DNA from: UBA10649 sp037130755
Lineage (GTDB): Bacteria > Actinomycetota > Actinomycetes > S36-B12
DNA length: 64,000 nucleotides
Direction of reading: 5' to 3'
Assembly (NCBI GenBank): GCA_037130755.1
Contig: JBAXSI010000005.1
Location: 1-64,000 of the forward strand
Of this stretch, positions 53,381 to 61,792 are shown piece by piece. The number at the start of each line of letters is the position of its first letter. Position 1 is the stretch's first letter. The notes below the pieces were generated by a model. That model had not been told where the DNA came from and searched no databases. It saw only the letters and a program-made list of their open reading frames with translations. The translations under genes and the position numbers were made by a program.

Positions 53381-54675
53381 GCGGTGGCGGGCCTCTGGCT
53401 GTCAGTCGTGCGCTGCCGGTGCAGCGTCTCGGGCATCAACAACACCAAGATAACCGCTAGCAGGCTGAGTCCCGCACCCGCCGCGAACGCCCAGTCGAAA
53501 TCGAACGAATCCACGAGGAAACCGGCCACCAGCGGACCGACAACTGCCCCCAAATCGGACATCATCTGGAAGGTCGCCACGACGATGCCGCCCTTGCGGC
53601 CACCCATGATGTCGCCGACCACGGCGGCCGGGGCGGAGCCGAGGAAGGCCGCAGAGAACCCCTGGATGGCCATCGCCAGCAGGAACAGGACCGTCGCGAG
53701 GACCGCCTGCGTGCCGACCCCGTTGACGGCGACGTCGGTGAGCGTGAGGACCACCATGCCGATGGTCAGGCCGCTGGTGCCGATGAGGAGGGCCTTGCGG
53801 CGCCCCTCCGTGTCGGCCATTCGGCCGGCCGGAAGCAGGAGCACCGCCTGGATGGCCGCCGCCACGAGGAAGCCGATGCCGGTCAGCGAGGCTCCTCGAT
53901 CCATGCCCTCGGTCACGAACAGCGGAACGGCTGCGGACCGCATGCCGAAGACGACGAAACCGGTGACGAGGTTGGTGCCGAGCGCCGCCTGATAGGCCCG
54001 GTCGCGCAGGGCGACCCGCAACTGCTCGAGTTTGTTGGCCTCACCGTGCGAGACCAGTTCCTCGCGATCATGGAGTCGGCTGCGGGCCATGAAGATCAAC
54101 GCGACCGCGGCTGCCGCAAGCAGGGTGAACGCGTAGACGAAGAACGGAGCGCGGATCGACCAGGCGACGACGATCCCGCCGACAGCCGGTCCAGCGACGC
54201 CGCCGAGCAGGAAGCCCCCTTGGAACGCGCCGGCGGCCCGTCCGCGCTGGTCGCTGTCGACGACTCGCAGCAGCAGCGCCATGGACGAGACGGTGAACAT
54301 GCTGGAGCCCATTCCGCCGATCCCGCGCAGCGTCAGCAGCTGCACGTACGTCTGCGAGAACCCGGCGGCGAAGCTCGAGGCGGACACGATGAGCAGGCCG
54401 GTCGCCAGGACGGTCCGCTCGCCGAGCCGGTCGACGAGGGCGCCGGCGAACGGCGAGGTGATGAAGCGCACCAGTGCGAACACGGAGATCACCGCGCTGG
54501 CCTGGAGCGCCGAGACGCCGAACTCCCGTGCGAAGACCGGCAGGGCGGGGGCCAGGATCCCGAAGCCGAGGGCGACGCAGAAGGCGATGGCCGAAAGGAC
54601 GGCCACCTCGCGCGGGAGCCCCTTCAGCAGCGGGGTTTCGCGCATCGCGCTTCCGAGGCGGCGGCGCTTGCTCAC
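53377..54675 (-). CDS. Major facilitator superfamily transporter
   Basis: 432 residues, about 12 hydrophobic segments. GALVDRLGERTVLATGL is the loop 2-3 signature and GRMADTEGRRKALLIG its second-half counterpart. Drug/H+ antiporter-like; substrate unknown. GTG start at 54675; an internal ATG (residue 11) is an alternative. It is coupled to the sulfatase gene downstream. Confidence 0.9.
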   Translation of the reverse strand: MSKRRRLGSAMRETPLLKGLPREVAVLSAIAFCVALGFGILAPALPVFAREFGVSALQASAVISVFALVRFITSPFAGALVDRLGERTVLATGLLIVSASSFAAGFSQTYVQLLTLRGIGGMGSSMFTVSSMALLLRVVDSDQRGRAAGAFQGGFLLGGVAGPAVGGIVVAWSIRAPFFVYAFTLLAAAAVALIFMARSRLHDREELVSHGEANKLEQLRVALRDRAYQAALGTNLVTGFVVFGMRSAAVPLFVTEGMDRGASLTGIGFLVAAAIQAVLLLPAGRMADTEGRRKALLIGTSGLTIGMVVLTLTDVAVNGVGTQAVLATVLFLLAMAIQGFSAAFLGSAPAAVVGDIMGGRKGGIVVATFQMMSDLGAVVGPLVAGFLVDSFDFDWAFAAGAGLSLLAVILVLLMPETLHRQRTTDSQRPATA

Positions 54676-54729
54676 GCGCTGACGACCCGGCTCGGGGGCC
54701 GCCTGTACCGCATTGTCACCGTCGAACCC

Positions 54730-54735
54730 TATCCT
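54730..54735 (+). promoter_or_regulatory. -10 element of metallopeptidase gene, leaderless
   Basis: TATCCT ends seven bases before the GTG at 54742. Confidence 0.55.
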
Positions 54736-54741
54736 CCGGCT

Positions 54742-55215
54742 GTGAGCCGATCCGCCGTCTACTCAGCGGAGGAGCAGTGGTCTGCCGTCCTCGACCGAGG
54801 GGGCATTGTCGACTTCTTCGGGTCCCGACTCGATGTGCCGATGCAGCGGCGATTCGGTGACCTGGACTCGGTTCGGCGCTACCTCGACGCCGTGCTCGCG
54901 CTCCCGGCCGTGCAGGAGCGGTGGTCGCCGGACCCCGTGGTCGTGCGCGAACGGGCCGGTCAGTCGAAGGCCCACTACGAGCCCGGCAGCCACACGATCG
55001 CCGTGCCCATGAAGTCGATGTGGGCGGCCCGCGAGTCCGTGCTCCTCCATGAAGTGGCGCACCACCTGCGCGAGTCCTCCGACGAGGACTGGCACGGTCC
55101 GGCCTTCCGGCGCACGATGTGCGCACTCGTCGCCGTGGTCCTCGGCGACGCGGCTGCACTACTGCTGCGCGCAGGCTACGAGGAGTCGGGCGTGCGCGTT
55201 CCGGAGGACGCATGA
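54742..55215 (+). CDS. TIGR04338-type metallohydrolase
   Basis: 157 residues. The zinc motif is LLHEVAHHL (His103, Glu104, His107), followed by DEDWHGPAFRRTM, which supplies a third ligand. Such small putative metallopeptidases are restricted to mycobacteria and relatives and often precede a DUF2786 gene, as here. GTG start chosen from the -10 position and from the family N-terminus; earlier sequence is antisense to the MFS gene. Function unknown. Confidence 0.85.
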   Translation: MSRSAVYSAEEQWSAVLDRGGIVDFFGSRLDVPMQRRFGDLDSVRRYLDAVLALPAVQERWSPDPVVVRERAGQSKAHYEPGSHTIAVPMKSMWAARESVLLHEVAHHLRESSDEDWHGPAFRRTMCALVAVVLGDAAALLLRAGYEESGVRVPEDA

Positions 55216-56015
55216 GCGCCACCCTCGATCGCATCAGCGCACTGCTCGCGAAGGCCGAGCGCACCGACAACGAGGCCGAGGCAGACGCCTACCTGATGAA
55301 GGCGCAGCAACTGGCGACCCTCGCCAGTGTCGACCTCGCCGTCGCACGAGCCCGGACTGCCCGACGCGAGGGCCGTCAGCAGCCCGAGTCGCGCACGACC
55401 ACCATCGGGGAGAAGGGCAAGCGGGCCAACCAGCACCTCATCGCGCTCTTCGTGGCGATCGCGCACGCCAACGACGCGCAGGTCGATGTCGCGTCGAACT
55501 CCACCTACGTCATCGGCTATGGCATGCCCGCAGACCTCGATGTCGTCGAGACGATCTACGCGTCGCTGGCTGTGCACATGGTGCATGCGAGCCAGGGTTA
55601 CCTGGCAGAGGGAACCTGGCGGGACGAGACGTACCTTGCCGCCGTCCCCCGCTCACGCCGGCGCGAGCGGCGTCCGCACACGGCGGTCACGGCTCGGGCG
55701 GCCTTCTATCGGGCCTACGTGGAGCGGATCTCCGAGCGGCTCGACCAGGCTCGTGCTGCGGCCATCCGCGAGCACGACCAGGTCCCGCGGGTCGCGACGG
55801 ACTCCACCGGTGCGCTTGTGCTGCGGCGCAAGGCCGAGGAGGTCCGCTCCTTCCATCGGCAGGCGTCGAAGGCTCGTGGCTCGTGGGGCGGCTACTCCGG
55901 CGCTGTGCGATCGGCCACCGGATCGGCCGCCGACGCCGGTCGCGGTGCGGCCTCACGCGCGCGGCTGGGCAAGCAGCACGAACTCCCCGACAAGGGCCCC
56001 GCGATCTCCGGCTGA
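55212..56015 (+). CDS. DUF2786 domain protein
   Basis: 267 residues. N-terminal DUF2786 motif LDRISALLAKAERTDNEAEADAYLMKAQQLATLASVDLAVARA (about 4-45), a helical hairpin found in phage and actinobacterial proteins; the C-terminal half is Arg/Ala-rich and basic. ATG with GGAGG upstream, overlapping the metallohydrolase stop by four bases. The pair is conserved as a unit, but no function is established. Confidence 0.85.
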   Translation: MSATLDRISALLAKAERTDNEAEADAYLMKAQQLATLASVDLAVARARTARREGRQQPESRTTTIGEKGKRANQHLIALFVAIAHANDAQVDVASNSTYVIGYGMPADLDVVETIYASLAVHMVHASQGYLAEGTWRDETYLAAVPRSRRRERRPHTAVTARAAFYRAYVERISERLDQARAAAIREHDQVPRVATDSTGALVLRRKAEEVRSFHRQASKARGSWGGYSGAVRSATGSAADAGRGAASRARLGKQHELPDKGPAISG

Positions 56016-56031
56016 CTGCCAAGATGACACG

Positions 56032-57267
56032 GTGACCGACCCGCCGGACGTGACCTTCGCCGACGTCGAGGCGGCGGCCCTCAACCTCGAGGGCGTGATC
56101 CGCGAACTGCCGCTCGCCGGTGCCAACTGGCTCGAGCAGCGTGTGCACGGGCAGGTCAGGCTGGTCACCGAGAATCTGCAGCGGGCCGGATCCTTCAAGA
56201 TCCGTGGCGCCTACAACCGCATCTCCCGGCTGTCGGATGAGGATCGAGCCCGGGGCGTTGTCGCGGCCAGTGCGGGCAACCACGCGCAGGGGGTTGCGGT
56301 CGCCGCACAGTTGCTCGGGGTCAAGGCCACCGTGTTCATGCCGGAGGGGGCGACGATCCCGAAGGTGCAGGCCACGTTGGGCTACGGCGCCGACGTGAGG
56401 TTCTTCGGCAACTCGATCGACCAGGCCCTCGAGGCGGCGACGGAGTTCTCGCGGGAGACCGGGGCCGTGCTCATCCACCCCTTCGACCATGTCGACGTCA
56501 TCGCCGGCCAGGGCACACTCGGCCTGGAGATCATGCAGAAGCTCCCCGACGTGCGCACCGTGGTGGTCTGCACGGGCGGCGGTGGCCTGCTGGCGGGGGT
56601 GGCTCTGGCGGTCAAGTCGATGGACCCCACCGTGCGCGTCGTCGGCGTGCAGGCCGAGGCCGCAGCCGCCTATCCCGCATCGCTGGCCGCGGGGGAGCCG
56701 ATCCGCCTTTCGTCGATGGCGACGATGGCAGACGGCATCGCCGTGGGGCGCCCCGGCGATGTGCCGTTCGCCATCGTCCAGGAGTACGTCGACGAGATCA
56801 CGACGGTGTCGGAGGACGAGATCTCCCGGGCGGTGCTCCTGCTCCTCGAGCGGGCGAAGCTCGTGGTGGAGCCGGCGGGGGCTGCTGCTGCGGCGGCGGT
56901 GCTGGCGCGGCCGCAGGACTTCGAGCCGCCCGTTGCGGTGGTGATCTCCGGTGGCAACGTCGACTCGCTGGTGCTGCTGCGGATCATCCGACACGGCCTG
57001 GCAGCTGCGGGCCGCTATCTCACCCTCGTGGTGCGCATGCCCGACAAGCCCGGCTCGCTGGCGCGGCTGCTGAACGACATCCAGGCCATGCACGCCAACG
57101 TTGTCGACATCGAGCACAACCGCGTGGACGCTGGCCTGCAGGTCGACGAGGTCGACATCGTCGTGCACGTCGAGACGCGTGGGCGTGAGCACTGCGAGTC
57201 GTTGCTCGCGTCGCTGACGTCAGCCGGCTACCAGACAATCTCGCACGGCTTCACCGCATCCCCCTGA
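56032..57267 (+). CDS. ilvA: Threonine ammonia-lyase with ACT domain
   Basis: 411 residues. PLP Lys56 in RAGSFKIRGAYN, VVAASAGNHAQGVAVAAQLLG, TGGGGLLAGVALAVK phosphate loop, and a C-terminal ACT domain from about 335 (TLVVRMPDKPGSLARLLNDIQAMHANVVDIEHNR). It deaminates threonine to 2-oxobutyrate, feeding isoleucine synthesis or catabolism; the single ACT-like domain is the TdcB/IlvA actinobacterial form. GTG start after a weak CAAGAT -10; translation further upstream is a shadow. Confidence 0.93.
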   Translation: MTDPPDVTFADVEAAALNLEGVIRELPLAGANWLEQRVHGQVRLVTENLQRAGSFKIRGAYNRISRLSDEDRARGVVAASAGNHAQGVAVAAQLLGVKATVFMPEGATIPKVQATLGYGADVRFFGNSIDQALEAATEFSRETGAVLIHPFDHVDVIAGQGTLGLEIMQKLPDVRTVVVCTGGGGLLAGVALAVKSMDPTVRVVGVQAEAAAAYPASLAAGEPIRLSSMATMADGIAVGRPGDVPFAIVQEYVDEITTVSEDEISRAVLLLLERAKLVVEPAGAAAAAAVLARPQDFEPPVAVVISGGNVDSLVLLRIIRHGLAAAGRYLTLVVRMPDKPGSLARLLNDIQAMHANVVDIEHNRVDAGLQVDEVDIVVHVETRGREHCESLLASLTSAGYQTISHGFTASP

Positions 57268-57270
57268 CGC

Positions 57271-57329
57271 CGAGTCCGACCGCCCCCGTCACATCCGGGG
57301 GTGCTAACTGACGGCTGTGGTCGGACTCG
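57271..57329. terminator. Nested inverted repeats between convergent ilvA and greA
   Basis: Outer arms CGAGTCCGACC (57271-57281) and GGTCGGACTCG (57319-57329) are exact complements. Inside, CCCCCG (57283-57288) and CGGGGG (57296-57301) form a second hairpin. The element can act as a bidirectional terminator. Confidence 0.6.
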
Positions 57330-57331
57330 CG

Positions 57332-57823
57332 TTACGGGGTGTACGGCGCGACGTTGAGGACCTCGACGGTCATCTCCTTGCCGTTCGCCAGCGTGTACGT
57401 GGCACTGTCGCCGATGCGCTTGCCGAGGACGGCCGCACCCAGGGGCGACGTCGGGCTGTAGACCTCGATTGACGCGTGCGCCGCCTCCTCGCGGGATCCC
57501 AGCAGGAAGCTCTCCTCCTCATCCCACGCCGGGAAGCGCACCGTGACGACCTTGCCGTGCGACACCTCGTCGTGCTCGGCGTCGGGGGCGCCGACCTGGG
57601 CGTTCTCGAGGAGTTGCTTGAGCTGGCGCACCCGCGCCTCGTTCTTGCCCTGCTCCTCGCGCGCGGCGTGGTATCCGCCGTTCTCCTTCAGGTCACCCTC
57701 GTCCCGAGCCGCGGCGATGCGCTGCTTGATCTCATTGCGCTTGGGCCCCATGCAGTCGGCGAGCTCCTGCACCAGACGGTCATGCGCCTCTTGGGTCAAC
57801 CACACGGTCGGCTGCTCGCTCAT
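57332..57823 (-). CDS. greA: Transcription elongation factor GreA
   Basis: 163 residues. N-terminal coiled coil with the acidic tip RDEGDLKENGGYHAAREEQGKNEARVRQL, then the FKBP-like domain with SPTSPLGAAVLGKRIGD. GreA rescues backtracked RNA polymerase by stimulating transcript cleavage. The ATG at 57823 has a reverse TACCCT (57837-57832) nine bases upstream, so the leader is at most two bases. The longer open frame upstream is not conserved. Confidence 0.96.
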   Translation of the reverse strand: MSEQPTVWLTQEAHDRLVQELADCMGPKRNEIKQRIAAARDEGDLKENGGYHAAREEQGKNEARVRQLKQLLENAQVGAPDAEHDEVSHGKVVTVRFPAWDEEESFLLGSREEAAHASIEVYSPTSPLGAAVLGKRIGDSATYTLANGKEMTVEVLNVAPYTP

Positions 57824-57831
57824 AGCGCAGA

Positions 57832-57837
57832 AGGGTA
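57832..57837 (-). promoter_or_regulatory. -10 element of greA
   Basis: Reverse TACCCT; the transcript would start within two bases of the ATG at 57823. Confidence 0.45.
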
Positions 57838-57851
57838 ACTGGAGCCGTCGG

Positions 57852-59807
57852 TCATCGACGGGCGGACTGCCGTGCGCGCACATAGTCGGTAACGACGAAG
57901 TCCCCGAGGCGGCCGCCCGACACGGACAGAACCCTGCCGCCGTTGCGCTGGGCCATGCCGTCCAGGAACCGCTCGAGGCCCGGGTCGTCACCGAGCCGGA
58001 ACCACGAGATGGGCACGCGGCGACGCGTCATCCGGTCGACCTGGGCCACCGTCTCGCTCAAGGTCTGCGATGTCGGGGGCCAGGAGAACCACTCCTGACC
58101 GCCGGGCATGAGGTGGGCCGTCGGCTCGCCGTCCGTGACGACCATGACGATCCGCTGCGAGCCGGGATGCCGGTCGAGGAACTGCCCGGCGAGCAGCAGC
58201 GCGTGGTGGAGGTTCGTGCCCTGCACGTAGCTGGCCTCGAGGTTGGGGAGCTCGTGCGGATGAACGACCCGCGCGACGTTCGCGAACGAGATGATCTGCA
58301 GCGCGTCGAGCGGGTACGCGGAGCTTGCCAGCGCGTGCAGGGCCAGCGCCATCATCTTGGCGTCGCGCCAGGTGTCGTTGATGTACATCGAGAAGGACTG
58401 GTCGATCAGCAGTGCGACCGCCGCACGGGTGACGGTCTCCGTCTCGTGCACCTCGAAGTCGTCGGGATGCAGGCGAGTCGTGGAGTTCCCGGCGATGACC
58501 CGGCGATTGACGGCGTTGCGCACCGTCTTGACGACGTCGACGGGCTGCTCGTCGCCGAACTGCCACGCACGGGACGTGCCGGTGAGCTCGCCGGAGGCAC
58601 CGGATCGGTGCACCTCGTGGTTGCCGCGCGTGGCGCTGTCCATCGAGTCGAACACCGTCTTCAGGGCGGTGCGGCCGATGCGACGGATCGCCTTGGGCGT
58701 GAGCTCGAGGTGCTCGCCCTCGTGGGTCAGGTAGCCCTGTGCCTCGAGCTCGCGCTGCAGTTGGCGGAGCGCCTCGAGGTCGTCACGTGCCTTGCGCCCC
58801 AGGGCCCGCTCAACCGCCTCCTCGTCGATGTCGTCAAGGTTGGCGCGATCGAAGCCCTCGGCGAACTCGTCGTTGAGGCTCTCCAGGTCGGCGAGCTCGG
58901 CAAGCGCGTCGGTGGCCTCCGGCAGGCCGAGCCGGCCTTCTCCCTGCAGGTGCTGGGTGCCCTTCCAGCCGAATTCCGGCCGCAGTGCCTGGAGGTTCTC
59001 CTGCAGGGACGCCATCTCGGACTGGAGGTCCATGTCGGAGAGGGCCTGCGCCATCGCTTCCGCCAGCTCGGCGCGCTGCTCGGGTGTGAGGGACTGCATC
59101 ATGCGCTGCATCGCGGCCGCTCGTCGCGCCAGTTCGTCGATGAACTCCTCGATGGTGTCGGGAGCGTTCGGGAAGAACTGCTGGTGCTTGTCCTTGAACT
59201 CCTCGTACTCCTGGCTGGCGTCCTCGCCTCGCTGGTGGCGCTCGAGCATGTGGTTGAGGTCGCCCATCATCTCCTTCATGGCGGCGCGCGCCTCGGGGGA
59301 CGACATGTCCTGGACGCCCTTGCTGAGGTCCTTGAACTGCTGGTCGATCACGTCGCGCTGGAGCCGGTCGCGGATCTGATCGAACTTCGCCTGAGCCTCC
59401 GCCGAGCGCCAGTCGTAGTTGGACAGTTCGCGCACGGCCCGGCCGATGTCGTCGGGGACGTTGTCGAGCATGGCCTCGCGGAACCGGGCGTCGTCGGACG
59501 GATCGGGGAACAACTTGGCGCGCTCTGCGGTCAGCGCCTCGTCGAGGAGTTCGCGAAGGTCCTGCAGCAGTCCGTCCATCTGCCCGGACTTCGTCAGCTG
59601 CTTGCGCCGCTGCCGGATCTGCCGGGCAAGGTCCTGGAGCCCGCGACGGCCGTCCAGACCCTCGCGCATGAGTTCGCGGACCGCCTCGGTGAGCGACTGC
59701 CCGTTCATGATGCGCTGGGCGATCTCGTCGACGCCCGCAGCCACGTCGGGCGGGGCGGCGAGGGGATCGGGGCCGTCGTTGAAGCGGCCGTAGCGGTATC
59801 CGGTCAC
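57852..59807 (-). CDS. Von Willebrand factor A domain protein of a MoxR system
   Basis: 651 residues. A long helical charged N-terminal part (1-430, with repeated RQL/ELL/Gln-rich helices), then a VWA domain with MIDAS ligands Asp469-x-Ser471-x-Ser473 (LLIDQSFSM), VVTDGEPTAH and a Thr in QGTNLHHALLLAG. VWA proteins of this type partner the AAA+ ATPase encoded upstream, insert metal or remodel protein complexes. GTG start at 59807 overlaps that gene by four bases; the open frame upstream is a shadow. No client gene is adjacent. Confidence 0.88.
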   Translation of the reverse strand: MTGYRYGRFNDGPDPLAAPPDVAAGVDEIAQRIMNGQSLTEAVRELMREGLDGRRGLQDLARQIRQRRKQLTKSGQMDGLLQDLRELLDEALTAERAKLFPDPSDDARFREAMLDNVPDDIGRAVRELSNYDWRSAEAQAKFDQIRDRLQRDVIDQQFKDLSKGVQDMSSPEARAAMKEMMGDLNHMLERHQRGEDASQEYEEFKDKHQQFFPNAPDTIEEFIDELARRAAAMQRMMQSLTPEQRAELAEAMAQALSDMDLQSEMASLQENLQALRPEFGWKGTQHLQGEGRLGLPEATDALAELADLESLNDEFAEGFDRANLDDIDEEAVERALGRKARDDLEALRQLQRELEAQGYLTHEGEHLELTPKAIRRIGRTALKTVFDSMDSATRGNHEVHRSGASGELTGTSRAWQFGDEQPVDVVKTVRNAVNRRVIAGNSTTRLHPDDFEVHETETVTRAAVALLIDQSFSMYINDTWRDAKMMALALHALASSAYPLDALQIISFANVARVVHPHELPNLEASYVQGTNLHHALLLAGQFLDRHPGSQRIVMVVTDGEPTAHLMPGGQEWFSWPPTSQTLSETVAQVDRMTRRRVPISWFRLGDDPGLERFLDGMAQRNGGRVLSVSGGRLGDFVVTDYVRARQSARR

Positions 59808-61228
59808 GAAGCCCCGTACCGGGTGATCCCGCCGATGTCGTCCTTGTCGATGCGACGGGTCAGCCACAGTCCCTCGACGGCGAACTCCAGGCATGCCGCG
59901 GCAAGTCCCGGGGACTCGGCCATATCGGGCTCCAGGCTGGTGATGAGCCGGCCCAGGCCCTCGACCGGCCCGATCTCGTCGAGGATGGCGGCCGACGAGA
60001 CCACGTCTCCGGACACCAGCGAGTTGCCCTCGTCGAACCAGGTGACCAGCGACGTCAGCAGCGGCCGGACGTCGCCACCGCCCAGTGCCGCGCGCCACGA
60101 GTCGGCTGTCGCGCGGCGGGCCAGCAGTTGCAGGCTCTGCTCTTCTTGCCCCTCCTCGCTCACGTCGAACTCCACCTTGCCGCGCAAGGTGGGCACGACA
60201 CCGACGAGGTCGCCGATGCGGGCGACGGCCTCGGCCTCGCCGGTGATGGCCGAGCGGCGGACGGCTGCGCCGGCCAGTGCTTCCACGCAGGCGATGGCGA
60301 AGCGGGCCGAGACGCCGCTGCGCTGATCGACGGACGGGGACTCGCGCACCTCGCGGGTGAACCGCGCGACCACGTCGAGAACGTGGTGCGGCACGACGGC
60401 CTCGATGCGGGCCTCCTGCCGGATCAGCTCGGTCTCGGCGGAGAGGCTGACGGGGTAGTGCGTGCGGACCTCGGCGCCGAAGCGGTCCTTCAGCGGGGTG
60501 ATGATGCGGCCGCGGTTGGTGTAGTCCTCCGGGTTCGCGCTCGCGACGACGAGCAGGTCGAGCGGGAGCCGCAGCTGGTAGCCGCGAACCTGGATGTCGC
60601 GCTCCTCCAGCACGTTGAGCAGCGCCACCTGGATGCGCTCGGCAAGGTCGGGCAGCTCGTTGATCGCGAAGATCCCGCGGTGGGTACGCGGCACGAGTCC
60701 GTAGTGGATGGTCTCGTGGTCACCGAGGGTGCGCCCCTCCGCGACCTTCACCGGGTCGACGTCGCCGATGAGGTCGCCGACGGACGTGTCGGGTGTCGCG
60801 AGCTTCTCGCCGAATCGCTCGCTGCGGTGCCGCCATGACACCGCGAGGTCGTCGCCCTGCTCGGCCAGCAGGCGTCGGCAGCGGGCGCAGATCGGCTCGG
60901 CCGGGTCGTCGTTGATCTCGCAGCCGTCGACCACGGGCAGCCACTCGTCGAGCAGTGCCGACAGCGACCGGATGAGCCGGGTCTTGCCCTGGCCGCGCTC
61001 GCCGAGCAGCACCACGTCGTGGCCGGCGATCAGGGCCCGCTCCAACTGCGGGCCGACGGTGTCCTCGAAGCCGACGATCCCGGGAAAGGTCGGCTGGCCC
61101 GCCGACAGCCGGGCGATGATGTTGGCCCGGATCTCGGCCTTAACCGAGCGCGACTGGTAGCCAGAAGCGAGGAGGGCGCCGCGGGTGCGCGGCAGATGAT
61201 CGGGGATGGCGGGCGCGAGGGAGGTCAC
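59804..61228 (-). CDS. MoxR/magnesium-chelatase-like AAA+ ATPase
   Basis: 474 residues. Walker A GERGQGKT (76-83), a Cys-bearing insertion VVDGCEINDDPAEPICARCRRL that could bind zinc, Walker B-region GIFAINELPDLAERIQVALLNVLEERDIQVRGY, and sensor 1 VVASANPEDYTNRGRIITPLKDRFG. It resembles the ChlI/BchI subunit family; there are no chlorophyll or cobalamin genes here, so a chaperone role with the VWA partner is likely. GTG start, leaderless by its TACGGT -10. Confidence 0.9.
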   Translation of the reverse strand: MTSLAPAIPDHLPRTRGALLASGYQSRSVKAEIRANIIARLSAGQPTFPGIVGFEDTVGPQLERALIAGHDVVLLGERGQGKTRLIRSLSALLDEWLPVVDGCEINDDPAEPICARCRRLLAEQGDDLAVSWRHRSERFGEKLATPDTSVGDLIGDVDPVKVAEGRTLGDHETIHYGLVPRTHRGIFAINELPDLAERIQVALLNVLEERDIQVRGYQLRLPLDLLVVASANPEDYTNRGRIITPLKDRFGAEVRTHYPVSLSAETELIRQEARIEAVVPHHVLDVVARFTREVRESPSVDQRSGVSARFAIACVEALAGAAVRRSAITGEAEAVARIGDLVGVVPTLRGKVEFDVSEEGQEEQSLQLLARRATADSWRAALGGGDVRPLLTSLVTWFDEGNSLVSGDVVSSAAILDEIGPVEGLGRLITSLEPDMAESPGLAAACLEFAVEGLWLTRRIDKDDIGGITRYGAS

Positions 61229-61234
61229 TCTGCG

Positions 61235-61240
61235 ACCGTA
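61235..61240 (-). promoter_or_regulatory. -10 element of MoxR-type ATPase gene, leaderless
   Basis: Reverse TACGGT (61240 to 61235) ends seven bases before the first base of the GTG at 61228. Confidence 0.55.
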
Positions 61241-61297
61241 CGTGCCTTAGGGGGATTGCGCGAGACGCTCAGCCCAAAGCGGACACACCTTGCCCGG

Positions 61298-61774
61298 TCA
61301 TGACCACGGCTGGTCGGGCGGGACGACTCCGGGAGGGAACTGGGGGGCGGGCACTCGCGGCGTGGCGCCGGCCTCGCAGCCGAGCAGTTCGGCCGTGTAC
61401 GCCGGCGCGATCGTGCGCAGGGGATAGGTCTTGGTGATGATGTTGCCGCCCGGGTCCGGGGGGATCGTGACGGTGGCGTAGCCGAGGTCGATCCGGTTCT
61501 TGTCCTGGGCGCGCACGACGCAGGTGAGGGGCTTGACGGGGTCAGCGGTCGCCTGGAACGTGATGTCGACGTGGTCCGGGCCCTGGATCTTCCACTGGAT
61601 GAGCCGGATCGTGGTGGCGTTCGACGTCAGGCCGCGAGCCACGAAGAGCAGGGCGCCGGTGAAGGCGACGACCACCAGGCCGACGGCGATCCAGCGGCCG
61701 ATGGGCCGCTTGTCGAGCCCGTACCGCCGCTGCATCGCAGGGCTGAGTTGGTCCCGGGTGAACGGCGAGGGCAC
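61298..61774 (-). CDS. DUF4307 membrane protein
   Basis: 158 residues. A short N-terminus (RRYGLDKRPIGRW), one membrane helix (about 30-48), then a beta-rich external domain (TIRLIQWKIQGPDHVDITFQATADPVKPLTCVVRAQDKNRIDLGYATVTIP). The domain is confined to actinobacteria and is usually next to mca and greA, as here. Function unknown; the link with Mca suggests mycothiol metabolism. The GTG at 61774 follows a reverse TAGTCT by eight bases. Confidence 0.85.
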   Translation of the reverse strand: MPSPFTRDQLSPAMQRRYGLDKRPIGRWIAVGLVVVAFTGALLFVARGLTSNATTIRLIQWKIQGPDHVDITFQATADPVKPLTCVVRAQDKNRIDLGYATVTIPPDPGGNIITKTYPLRTIAPAYTAELLGCEAGATPRVPAPQFPPGVVPPDQPWS

Positions 61775-61780
61775 GTAGTG

Positions 61781-61787
61781 GAGACTA
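61781..61787. promoter_or_regulatory. Overlapping divergent -10 elements of DUF4307 and mca genes
   Basis: Forward GAGACT (61781-61786) ends seven bases before the mca GTG at 61793; reverse TAGTCT (61787 to 61782) ends eight bases before the DUF4307 GTG at 61774. The start codons are 19 bases apart, the same as msrA/metB. Confidence 0.5.
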
Positions 61788-61792
61788 TCCCC

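Noticed and set aside
57268..57331. Considered as a small RNA because of its nested inverted repeats
   Set aside because: It lies between two convergent genes with no promoter of its own; a terminator explains it better.
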